Origin: Collinsella sp. | GTDB taxonomy: Bacteria; Actinomycetota; Coriobacteriia; Coriobacteriales; Coriobacteriaceae | Direction: 5' to 3' | Assembly: GCA_019414565.1 (NCBI GenBank) | Contig: DXLU01000023.1 | Span: 1 to 58,705, forward strand | Length of the DNA: 58,705 nt | Shown here: positions 16,262 through 24,660 of the stretch, piece after piece | Position numbering within the stretch: the first letter of the stretch is position 1 | Layout: every line of letters begins with the position of its first letter | Notes under the pieces: model-generated | Told to the model about the DNA's origin: nothing | Databases searched by the model: none | What the model saw: only the letters and a program-made list of their open reading frames with translations | Position numbers and translations under genes: made by a program

Positions 16262-16399
16262 GGGATGCGGTTTCCTTTTGGACGCCGGTTCGGAAAGCGC
16301 ATCCCGTTCCAGGGCAATATTCTGGGATGCAGTTTCCGCAGCCCACCCCATTTGGAAAGCGCATCCCATAATTTGGCTGAAAACTGAGATGCGCTTTCC
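16262..16399. repeat. Array A: alternating 14-bp elements at 30/32-bp steps
   Basis: Five 14-bp elements lie at 16262, 16292, 16324, 16354 and 16386: GGGATGCGGTTTCC, GGAAAGCGCATCCC, GGGATGCAGTTTCC, GGAAAGCGCATCCC, GAGATGCGCTTTCC. Orientation alternates at every step and start distances are 30, 32, 30, 32 bp. The gaps (16 or 18 bp) are not conserved. A weaker seventh-to-fourteenth-base match (GCATCCC) ends at 16444. The array fills the divergent gap between the LuxR gene and the kinase gene at 16559. The same arrangement recurs at 51623-51792. Confidence 0.9.
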
Positions 16400-16558
16400 A
16401 AACGAGCCGAAACGGGCCGAATCGATCGGGCCACCTCGCATCCCGCTATCCTCGCCATCTGCCCGAGCGTGCTACACTAGCAGCATCTATGCCACCGCGA
16501 ACGGCTCGGCCCCGCGCCCGCCGCTCGCAAACGAACTTTAAACGCACGAGGGTTGGCC

Positions 16559-18412
16559 ATGCCGCTTTTCTCGCAACATACCGCCCGGTTCTCGCCGGAC
16601 GTTCCTTTGGAGGGCACCAGCTCTCGCGAGCTGCTCAAGCGGTACCAGCCGCTCGAGACACTTGCGACCGGCGGTTTTGGCTCCATCGAGATCTGCCGCG
16701 ACACGCACCTGCGCCGCCGCGTCGCCATTAAACGCATCCCCCTTATCAACGGTGCCGGCATGCCCGCTAGCGACATCATGGATGTCCTGCGCGAGGCGCA
16801 CACTGCCGCCATGCTTCAACATCCCAACATCGTGCAGGTCATCGACTTTACGCACGACACAGCCTATGCCTACCTGGTTATGGAATATGTCGATGGCATG
16901 TCGCTGGCCGAGTTTTTGCACCGCGCGGACGGCCACTCACTTACCTTTGACGAGGCCGCGGCCATTGCCGATGCCCTGGGCCAGGCGCTCACCTTCGCCC
17001 ACAGTAATGGCGTACTCCACCTGGACATTAAGCCCGCCAACGTGCTCATCGACCACTCGGGCAATGTAAAGCTCACCGACTTTGGCATGGCGCGGCTGTC
17101 GTCCGCCGGTGGCTTTGGCGGCTCACGCGGCGGCACCATCGGCTACATGCCGCCCGAGCAGCTCGATATCGAGACCGGCACGGTCGACGAGCGCGCCGAT
17201 GTCTTTGCCCTCGCCTGTGTGATCTACGAGGGCCTGTGCGGCAGCGCTCCTTTTATGGCGGCCACGCCCGCCGACTCGCTCGGCCGCATCATCGGCGGCG
17301 CCACCTATCCCAGCGAGCTGATACCACACTTTCCCCCGGGAGCCGAGGCCGCGCTCATGAGCGCGCTCTCCCCCATGCCGCAGGACCGCCCCAACAGCAT
17401 CGAGGCATTTTGCGACCAGCTCCTTGCCGGTCTGGGCAGCGTGCGCGAAGGCCGTCGCAGCCTGGAGCAAATGGTTGGCGAACTTTCGGATGACGAGCAG
17501 GAGCTCGACGATATCGAGCCGTCGCACTACGAGGACGACACCATCGAAGTCGACCCCGCACTCGGCTGGGCAGGCACGCGCTGGAGCCATGCGCGCGACT
17601 ACGCCATGCACGCTATCTCGGCGCTAACGTGCGGCGCCTTTAGCTTTTTGCTGATGCAGACGGCCGGCGTCGCGGCGCTTCCCGGCCTGGTCATTGCGGC
17701 TATCGCGATCGGAGCGGCGGCCGGCCTGGCCCCCCAGATTGGCTCGGCCATCTCGGCTGTGGGCTTTTTGGTGCTCATGGCAAACGCCACCATGCAGGCA
17801 CAGGGCGTCCTGTCGATGTTGCCCGTCGCGGTGATCTTTGCCGCCGCCATGTCCGGTTGGTGGATCGCCTGGGGTCGCACCGAGGCTGCCGCGAGCGCCG
17901 CACTCACCTGTGCACTCGCGCTTGGCTGTCTGACCGGCAATACCTTCCTGGCAGCTGGGGTCACCGCCGGCGTCGCGTCATTTTGGCTCGGCCCGGCAAG
18001 CGCCGCCGCGGCAACGGGCATGGGCGCACTTTTTGCCCGTCTGGCCACGGTCGCGCTTTCAGCCGGAGGCGTGCTGGGGCTCGGTAACGTTGCCGCAGCG
18101 CTGGGAGACCCACTCCTTTGGGCTGCCTTTGTGCTGGTAGCGGCAACTGCCGCGGCGTCATCTGCGCTGCTCAACGCCCATGCCAAGCGTGCCGATCAGG
18201 GCTCAAACCTTGCCGTAATCGCCGCCATCGCTGTCGCCGGCATCGGCTGCGCAGCGGCGTCCTGTCTTGCACACCATATGGAAATTGCCAGCCTTGCAGC
18301 CGCGGTCGTCGCCAAGGCGGCGGTTGCGGGAACCCTATCCTCTATAATCGTTGGGATATGCCTATATTTGCTCGGATACCAAAGAACCTATACGGAGAGT
18401 GATCTTTCGTGA
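16559..18412 (+). CDS. Ser/Thr protein kinase with multi-span C terminus
   Basis: 617 residues. The kinase domain occupies about 25-290: TLATGGFGSIEIC nucleotide loop, RRVAIKRIPL with the ATP lysine, HLDIKPANVLI near residue 153, LTDFGMARL near 174, and GYMPPEQL. The catalytic loop reads HLD rather than HRD, so it lacks the arginine that contacts an activation-loop phosphate. Residues about 354-615 contain many hydrophobic segments and no PASTA repeats. The ATG is chosen because AGGG lies upstream; TACACT at 16472-16477 is a plausible -10 box. It overlaps the next gene (GTGA) and opens the FHA/PP2C/cell-wall cluster, a position where actinobacteria usually carry no membrane kinase of this form. 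Confidence 0.88.
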   Translation: MPLFSQHTARFSPDVPLEGTSSRELLKRYQPLETLATGGFGSIEICRDTHLRRRVAIKRIPLINGAGMPASDIMDVLREAHTAAMLQHPNIVQVIDFTHDTAYAYLVMEYVDGMSLAEFLHRADGHSLTFDEAAAIADALGQALTFAHSNGVLHLDIKPANVLIDHSGNVKLTDFGMARLSSAGGFGGSRGGTIGYMPPEQLDIETGTVDERADVFALACVIYEGLCGSAPFMAATPADSLGRIIGGATYPSELIPHFPPGAEAALMSALSPMPQDRPNSIEAFCDQLLAGLGSVREGRRSLEQMVGELSDDEQELDDIEPSHYEDDTIEVDPALGWAGTRWSHARDYAMHAISALTCGAFSFLLMQTAGVAALPGLVIAAIAIGAAAGLAPQIGSAISAVGFLVLMANATMQAQGVLSMLPVAVIFAAAMSGWWIAWGRTEAAASAALTCALALGCLTGNTFLAAGVTAGVASFWLGPASAAAATGMGALFARLATVALSAGGVLGLGNVAAALGDPLLWAAFVLVAATAAASSALLNAHAKRADQGSNLAVIAAIAVAGIGCAAASCLAHHMEIASLAAAVVAKAAVAGTLSSIIVGICLYLLGYQRTYTESDLS

Positions 18413-19422
18413 ACTTCCTGAACATCTTCGAGGACCACGTGGCCGGCATCTTCGGTGCCACCCGTGCCCCGTTCTCCTTTAAGAAGCTTGCCAAGCAGGC
18501 CGCTCGCGACATGGAGGATCAGACTCTGGTGATCAACGGCGTCAACACGGCGCCGGCACTCTATACCATCCTGATCGCCGTCGACGACGATCCCATGCTC
18601 GCCCCGTTCTACCCCGAGCTTTCGCGCGAGGTCCGCGAGTTTGTGAAGGCGCAGGCCGAAAAGCGCCGCTATGTCTTTGTCGGCGAGCCCCTCGTGCGCT
18701 TTATGATCGATCCGCAGCTGCGCGCCGGCAAGTTCTCGGTCTTTGCCGAGAACGTCGATGCCCCCACGCTCGGCCGCCTGTACGAAGAAGAGCGCGCCTA
18801 TCAAAACGGTCTGGGCCAAAACAACTCCGCGGCAAGCCGTGCCGCCAGCGCCCCGCGCGCCGGCCAGCAGCAGTGTGCTGCCCCGCAGCAGCAGCGCCCC
18901 GCCGCCATGCCCCAGCAGCAGCCGACGCCTCGCGCCGCCGCTCCCGACCCGCTTGCCGTGGCAGACCCCTTCGCGCCTAGCGTCCCCGACCCCGCCGCAG
19001 CACCCATCCCGGTGCCGCAGACCGTCTCGCGCGACGCGCTTGCCGGCATGGGCGGAGCCGCCGCGACCGGTGCCGCCGTGGGCCTAGGCGCCGCAGCCGG
19101 CATCGCCTCCAACATGGCGAGCACTCGCGCCCCGCAGCGCCCGCTCGCCCAGCTCGTCGACGTCGTGAGCGGCGAGAGCCATAGCATCACCTCCGCACAG
19201 GTGACTATCGGTCGCGAGCGCTCGGTTTCCGATATTGCCCTGCGCGACCCCAACGTGTCGCGCCGCCACGCCCAGCTCACCTTTACGGGCTCGGATTGGT
19301 CGATCGAGGACCTCAATTCCACCAACGGCACGCTCGTCAACAACCGCCGCATTACGCGCTGCCCGCTGCGCAACGGCGATCTGCTGACGTTTGGCCTGAG
19401 CACCTTTGAATTTAGGGGATAG
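18409..19422 (+). CDS. fhaA: FhaA-like protein (DUF3662 + FHA)
   Basis: 337 residues from a GTG that overlaps the kinase stop codon; GGAGAG lies upstream. Residues 1-115 match the FhaA N-terminal (DUF3662) domain, beginning MNFLNIFEDHVAGIFG. A Gln/Ala/Pro-rich linker (about 140-240) follows, then a C-terminal FHA domain (247-337) with TIGRERSVSDI, VSRRHAQL and DLNSTNGT. In mycobacteria FhaA binds phosphorylated partners such as the lipid II flippase regulator and modulates peptidoglycan synthesis. The cluster context agrees with that role. Confidence 0.92.
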   Translation: MNFLNIFEDHVAGIFGATRAPFSFKKLAKQAARDMEDQTLVINGVNTAPALYTILIAVDDDPMLAPFYPELSREVREFVKAQAEKRRYVFVGEPLVRFMIDPQLRAGKFSVFAENVDAPTLGRLYEEERAYQNGLGQNNSAASRAASAPRAGQQQCAAPQQQRPAAMPQQQPTPRAAAPDPLAVADPFAPSVPDPAAAPIPVPQTVSRDALAGMGGAAATGAAVGLGAAAGIASNMASTRAPQRPLAQLVDVVSGESHSITSAQVTIGRERSVSDIALRDPNVSRRHAQLTFTGSDWSIEDLNSTNGTLVNNRRITRCPLRNGDLLTFGLSTFEFRG

Positions 19423-19428
19423 TCGCTT

Positions 19429-19845
19429 ATGAACATCGATATCGTCCTTTTTGCAGGCCGCATCGTCCTGGTCGCCCTGCTCTATATCTTCCTGTTCGCC
19501 GTCATGAAGACCGGCGTGGGACTTGCGCGCGGACAGCGCCGCGACTCGGCTATCTGGACGATCGATGTGGACAAGGGCCCGCGCGGCATCCGTGGCATCC
19601 ACGTAGACATGCTCGGCCCCGTCATCGTCGGTCGCTCGCCATCTTCGGACATCTGCATCAACGAACCGTTCGTCTCGGCCTCGCATGCGCGCTTTTCGCT
19701 GCAGGGCCCGGCGCTCATCATCGAGGACCTCAACTCGCTTAACGGCACGCTCGTCAACGGCCGCCAGCTCGTGGAGCCCGCGACGCTGCGCGAGGGCGAC
19801 GAAGTCCAGATTGGCGATGTGGTCATGAAGGTGAACCGTCGATGA
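19429..19845 (+). CDS. fhaB: FhaB-like membrane-anchored FHA protein
   Basis: 138 residues: an N-terminal transmembrane helix (about 6-26, FAGRIVLVALLYIFLFAVMK), a short linker and an FHA domain (about 50-138) with VIVGRSPSSDI, VSASHARF and DLNSLNGT. This matches FhaB/FipA, the small anchored phosphothreonine reader that precedes the PP2C phosphatase in actinobacterial clusters. Its stop overlaps the phosphatase start (ATGA), indicating coupled translation. Confidence 0.92.
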   Translation: MNIDIVLFAGRIVLVALLYIFLFAVMKTGVGLARGQRRDSAIWTIDVDKGPRGIRGIHVDMLGPVIVGRSPSSDICINEPFVSASHARFSLQGPALIIEDLNSLNGTLVNGRQLVEPATLREGDEVQIGDVVMKVNRR

Positions 19846-21641
19846 TCGACGAGGAGAACAAGTCCGCAACTATGACCGAGGCACCGGCCGCCGCCACAGC
19901 TGCGCCGGCCCACGCCGCTCCGGCGGGCTCCGCACCCGTGGAGCCCGAGGACACCGTGTTCTCCCTGCCTCTTTCGCATGTAACGCATGATATTTCGGAT
20001 CTCGCCGATAACGAGGACGAAGAGGATGCCGTAGCGGCGCCCATCGGCGCACATGCTGCGGAACAGCCCACAGCGCCCGAAGCAGCCCCGGCGCCGGCTC
20101 ACTTTGCAGAGCCCGTCGCCGCGGCAATTAACGAGAGCGCTGCGGTGTTTGCGGCACCCGAGCCCGCCGCGCCGGCGTTTCCCATAGCCCCGGCATCCGA
20201 GGTTGCGCCCGCGTCTACGCCGGCGCCCGAGCCTATAGACGTCAGCCCGCAAGACGACGAGTCGACCGCCCGCGTGTCCGAGGAGCCCGACTCCCCGGAC
20301 ACCGGCGATTCCGAATCAAACGCCGAGACCGACACCGTCTCTCCCGGTGACACAGCCGAAATCGACGTTGCCGCCGTTGAGGCCAAGCTCAAAGACCCCG
20401 GCTCGACCATGAGCTTTGAGCCCCTGACCGAGGAGCGCATCGAGACCGACTCGACCTATGATGCCGGCACCACCACGCAACTCATGTGGGGCGCCCGCTC
20501 CGACGTTGGCTGCGTACGCCCGCACAATGAGGATTCCTACCTGGTGCAGTCGCCGCTCTTTTGCGTATGCGACGGCATGGGTGGTCACGCTGCCGGCGAG
20601 GTGGCCTCTTCCATCGCCGTTGAGACTATTGCCAAGACGGCCCCGCAGTCCGCCGACGCAGCACGCCTGGCGGCAGCCGTCGAGGCAGCTAACGCCGCCG
20701 TAATCGAGGCGGCCCTGAACGGCCTAGGCAAGCCCGGCATGGGCTGCACAGCCACTTGCGCCTATATCGAAAACGACACGCTCGCCATCGCCCACGTGGG
20801 CGACTCTCGCGCCTACCTGCTCCACGAGGGCACGCTCATCCGCGTGACCCGCGACCACTCCTACGTGGAGGAGCTCGTGGACGCCGGCGAGATCACGGCA
20901 GACGAGGCTCGCGTCCACCCAAACCGCTCGGTCATCACCCGTGCGCTGGGCTCGGACCCCGCCATGTATGCCGACCACTTCACTCTGCATATCGAGGAAG
21001 GCGACCGCCTGATCCTGTGCTCCGACGGCCTTTCGAGCATGATTCCCGATAGCGATATCGAGAACATCGCCACGCAGTCCTCAACCGCGCAAATCTGCGT
21101 CGACAACCTAGTGGACGCGGCGCTTGCCGCCGGCGGCCACGACAACGTGACCGTAGTAGTCGTTGACCTGGTTGACGATGGCGTTATGCGCGAGGCGCAA
21201 CGCGTGCGTCGCCGCAACATTACTATCGCCGCCATCCTGGCCCTCGTCTTTGTGCTGGCAGCCGGCATCTGGGCCTACACGGGTGTCACCGGCTCGTACT
21301 ACCTGGGTACCTACCAGGGCAATGTCGCCGTTTGGCGCGGCCTGCCCGGCAAGCCGCTCGGACTCAAGCTCCACTGGCTCGAAAGCGAAACCAGCATTAA
21401 GCTGTCCGACCTGCCCGAAGACACGCAAAACCGCCTCAAGGCGGGCATTCCGCAAACAAGTGTCGACGATGCGCAGGACACGATATCCAAGTACCGCCAC
21501 CAGATCGACGAGGAGCAGACCCGCCAGGTGATCGACGCGCAAACGATTCGCGACAACACCAATCAGGGATCCACCTCCGAATCGGATTCCGAGAAAACCG
21601 CCGAACAGTCCGCCGAGGCCGAAGCCTCCGATAAGAATTAG
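19842..21641 (+). CDS. pstP: PP2C-family Ser/Thr phosphatase (PstP-like)
   Basis: 599 residues. The first ~205 residues are an acidic Ala/Pro/Glu-rich low-complexity tail, unusual for PstP, in which the catalytic domain is normally N-terminal. The PP2C domain spans about 216-443 with RPHNEDSYLV, VCDGMGGHAAGE, HVGDSRAYLL, CSDGLSSMI and DNVTVVVV, carrying the metal-binding aspartates. One transmembrane helix (about 460-483) and an ~115-residue outer domain follow. It should reverse phosphorylation by the cluster kinases. An alternative start at MTEAPAAA would remove only nine residues or so. The ATGA overlap favours the start given. Confidence 0.92.
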   Translation: MIDEENKSATMTEAPAAATAAPAHAAPAGSAPVEPEDTVFSLPLSHVTHDISDLADNEDEEDAVAAPIGAHAAEQPTAPEAAPAPAHFAEPVAAAINESAAVFAAPEPAAPAFPIAPASEVAPASTPAPEPIDVSPQDDESTARVSEEPDSPDTGDSESNAETDTVSPGDTAEIDVAAVEAKLKDPGSTMSFEPLTEERIETDSTYDAGTTTQLMWGARSDVGCVRPHNEDSYLVQSPLFCVCDGMGGHAAGEVASSIAVETIAKTAPQSADAARLAAAVEAANAAVIEAALNGLGKPGMGCTATCAYIENDTLAIAHVGDSRAYLLHEGTLIRVTRDHSYVEELVDAGEITADEARVHPNRSVITRALGSDPAMYADHFTLHIEEGDRLILCSDGLSSMIPDSDIENIATQSSTAQICVDNLVDAALAAGGHDNVTVVVVDLVDDGVMREAQRVRRRNITIAAILALVFVLAAGIWAYTGVTGSYYLGTYQGNVAVWRGLPGKPLGLKLHWLESETSIKLSDLPEDTQNRLKAGIPQTSVDDAQDTISKYRHQIDEEQTRQVIDAQTIRDNTNQGSTSESDSEKTAEQSAEAEASDKN

Positions 21642-21657
21642 AAAGGGAGTGCCGCTT

Positions 21658-24528
21658 ATGAGTCGCCGCAACACCGAGCTGCTCTTGCTCATCGCCTCGG
21701 CGTTCCCCGTCATCCTGCTGTATGCGATGTACGTCCTCACCGCGGGCGCTGCCATCTCCTTTGAGACGCTCGCCGTACCGATCGGCCTCTTTGCCGCCTT
21801 TGCCGCGGCCCACATTGCCGTGCGCATCTTGGCGCCCGGTGCCGACCCCGCTATCCTACCCATCGTATTTATACTTTCGGGCATCGGCATCACGTTTGTG
21901 ACGCGTCTCGCCCCCGCTCTCGCCATCTCACAGCTCATCATCCTGTTTGTCTCGGTGGCCCTGATGGTGGGAACGCTCGCGTTGGTTAAGAACCTCGACG
22001 TGGTCATGCGCTACAAGTACACCTTTGGCATCATCGGCATCATCCTGCTGATGCTGCCTATCTTTATCGGCACCACGATCTCGGGCTCCAAGCTGTGGAT
22101 TCGCATCGCAGGCTTTACCATCCAGCCCGGCGAGTTCGCCAAAGTCTTTATCGTGCTGTTCCTGGCAGGGTACCTGGCCGAGAACCGCGAGCTGCTCTCC
22201 ATCTCCAACCGCAAGATCCTGGGCTTTAAGATCCCTCGCCTGCGACTGCTGCTGCCGCTGTTTGCCGTGTGGGGTGTGTGCCTGCTCGTCGTCGTCTTCG
22301 AACGCGACCTGGGTTCGGCCGTGCTGTTCTACACCATCTTCTTGCTGATGCTCTACGTTGCCACGGGGCGCTTTTCGTATGTCGTTATCGGCCTTGCGCT
22401 CTTAGCCGTTGGAGCTGTGGGCGCCTACAAGTTCCTGTCTCACGTTCAGGTGCGTTTCCAGGTTTGGGTCGATCCGTTTAAGGACGCCCAGGGCCAGGGC
22501 TACCAGATCGTCCAGTCGCTCTTCTCGCTTGCCGATGGCGGCCTGGTCGGTGTTGGCATCGGCAACGGCATGGCCAACAACATCCCCGTCGTCGAGTCCG
22601 ACTTTATCTTCTCGGCTATCGGCGAGGAGATGGGCCTTTTGGGCGGCGGCGCCGTGCTCATCCTGTTTATGCTCTTTGCCGTGCGTGGCCTCACCACGGC
22701 CGCCCGCGCTAAATCCGACCTCGCAGCCTTTAGTGCCACGGGCCTTACGGCCGCCATCAGCTTCCAGGCCTTCTTGATCGTTGGCGGCGTAACCCGCCTG
22801 ATCCCGCTGACCGGCGTCACCCTGCCCTTTATGAGCCAGGGCGGCTCCTCGCTGCTGGCGAGCTTTATCATCGTCGCGCTCCTGCTGCGCGCCGGTGACG
22901 AAGCGACCGGACGCGAGGCCGAGCTTACCGGCACCGGCACTATGGCCGCCATCACCGATGATCAGGTCGCATCTGCCGCCGCCCCGACGGGCACGCGCTT
23001 TGCCACCTCGTCTTCCTACGGCAGCGGCAGCCATTCCGTCGGCTCGCGCATGCGCCGTCGCCTGCTCGACACGCCTGAATCCGGTGTGCTCGGCCGCGTT
23101 GCGCTCGCCAACCGTCTAACCCGTGCGGTGCTCGCCTTTACGGCGCTATTCGCCATCCTTATCGGCAACCTCACCTATGTCCAGGTCATCAAGGCCAAGG
23201 ACTATCAGGACATGCCGACCAACAACCACACCATCGCCCGCTCCAAGTACATCCAGCGCGGTTCCATCATCACGTCCGACGGCGTGACGCTGGCCGAGTC
23301 GCTGCAGCAGGAGGACGGCACCTACGTACGCTCCTACCCCAACGGTAACCTGGCAGCGCACGTGGTTGGCTACGTGAGCCAGCAGTATGGCACCACCGCC
23401 ATCGAGAGCGTCATGAACGACACGCTCACCGGTTCTAAGGACTACTCCAGCTGGAACAACGCCATCGCGTCGCTCGCGGGCCAGACCCAGCCGGGCAACA
23501 CCGCCAAGCTCACCATCGACTCGCGCATCCAGACGGCGGCCGAGCAGGCACTCAAGGGCTTTAAGGGCGCTGTAGTGGTCATCGACCCGCGTACCGGCGC
23601 GGTGCTCGCATGTGCCAGCTCGCCCACCTACGACAACACCAACATCGACGCCCTACTGCAGGCTGGCGGCGGCGAGGACGGCTCTATGTACAATCGCGCC
23701 ATGGACGCGCTGTACACGCCGGGCTCCACGTTTAAGGTCGTTACGCTTTCCGCGGCACTCGAGACCGGCACCGCCAGCCTTACCAGCACCTACCAGGCGC
23801 CCGGCTCCATGGACATCGGCAACGCACCGGTCACCAACTATGCCAACGAGAGCTACGGCACCATCAGCCTGCAGCAGGCCTTTGCCGTGTCCTCCAACGT
23901 CGTCTTTGGCCAGGTGGCAAACGAAGTTGGCGCAAACACGCTCGTGCAGTTTGCCAACGCCTTTGGCTACGGCCAAAAGCTCGGCCAGGACCTGACCTCC
24001 GCGGCCTCCATCATGGCAGACCCGTCGCTCATGACCGAGTGGGAGACCGCTTGGGCCGGCGCCGGCCAGCCTGTCGGCATGGACCACACGCCCGGCCCGC
24101 AGACCACCGTCATGCAAAGCGCCGTGATTGCCGCCGCCATCGCTAACAGTGGCGTGGTCATGGACCCGTACTTTGTAGCCCAGGTACTCGCCCCGGACGG
24201 AACTGTGGTCAAGACCACGCAGTCCCGCTCGCTGGGTCAGGCCGTCAGCTCCGCCACGGCCGACCAGGTCAAGCAGGCCATGCTCGCCGTCGTCCAGTCC
24301 GGTACCGGCACCGATGCCCAGGTCCCCGGCGTCAAGGTCGCCGGCAAGACCGGCTCGCCCGAGACCGGCGGCACCAACGTCAACTCGACGTTCGTTGGCT
24401 TTGCACCTTACGATTCACCCACGGTCGCCATCTCGGTGGCCTTGGAGGATTACGACAAACACGACGTCAAGGCGGCCAAGATTGCCGGCATCGTCCTGAC
24501 CGCGGCGCTCGCCGCACAGGGAGCGTGA
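21658..24528 (+). CDS. RodA/FtsW glycosyltransferase fused to class B PBP
   Basis: 956 residues from an ATG preceded by AAAGGGAG. Residues about 1-425 form the multi-span SEDS (RodA/FtsW) polymerase, including QPGEFAKVFIV and MSQGGSSLLASF. A ~55-residue linker follows, then a second anchor (about 485-505) and a penicillin-binding transpeptidase domain with the active-site STFK at about residue 690, SSN near 745 and KTG near 897. In most actinobacteria rodA and pbpA are separate neighbours; here they are one reading frame with no intervening stop, joining the two enzymes that polymerise and cross-link peptidoglycan. Whether the SEDS half is RodA or FtsW cannot be settled by eye. Confidence 0.93.
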   Translation: MSRRNTELLLLIASAFPVILLYAMYVLTAGAAISFETLAVPIGLFAAFAAAHIAVRILAPGADPAILPIVFILSGIGITFVTRLAPALAISQLIILFVSVALMVGTLALVKNLDVVMRYKYTFGIIGIILLMLPIFIGTTISGSKLWIRIAGFTIQPGEFAKVFIVLFLAGYLAENRELLSISNRKILGFKIPRLRLLLPLFAVWGVCLLVVVFERDLGSAVLFYTIFLLMLYVATGRFSYVVIGLALLAVGAVGAYKFLSHVQVRFQVWVDPFKDAQGQGYQIVQSLFSLADGGLVGVGIGNGMANNIPVVESDFIFSAIGEEMGLLGGGAVLILFMLFAVRGLTTAARAKSDLAAFSATGLTAAISFQAFLIVGGVTRLIPLTGVTLPFMSQGGSSLLASFIIVALLLRAGDEATGREAELTGTGTMAAITDDQVASAAAPTGTRFATSSSYGSGSHSVGSRMRRRLLDTPESGVLGRVALANRLTRAVLAFTALFAILIGNLTYVQVIKAKDYQDMPTNNHTIARSKYIQRGSIITSDGVTLAESLQQEDGTYVRSYPNGNLAAHVVGYVSQQYGTTAIESVMNDTLTGSKDYSSWNNAIASLAGQTQPGNTAKLTIDSRIQTAAEQALKGFKGAVVVIDPRTGAVLACASSPTYDNTNIDALLQAGGGEDGSMYNRAMDALYTPGSTFKVVTLSAALETGTASLTSTYQAPGSMDIGNAPVTNYANESYGTISLQQAFAVSSNVVFGQVANEVGANTLVQFANAFGYGQKLGQDLTSAASIMADPSLMTEWETAWAGAGQPVGMDHTPGPQTTVMQSAVIAAAIANSGVVMDPYFVAQVLAPDGTVVKTTQSRSLGQAVSSATADQVKQAMLAVVQSGTGTDAQVPGVKVAGKTGSPETGGTNVNSTFVGFAPYDSPTVAISVALEDYDKHDVKAAKIAGIVLTAALAAQGA

Positions 24529-24660
24529 TGCCCATGATTGAATCGGACACCCGAGGCGCGCCGCGGCCGAAGAGTTAGCGGCAACGCGCCACACGGCCCC
24601 AGCGGCCACATCGTAGGTACTACACACATCGTTGAGCGAATAGTTATGTTAGGAGCAGGA

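Noticed and set aside
16262..16399. Array A as a CRISPR
   Set aside because: Elements are only 14 bp, alternate in orientation and have 16/18-bp gaps; CRISPR repeats are longer and all in one direction, and no cas gene is present.
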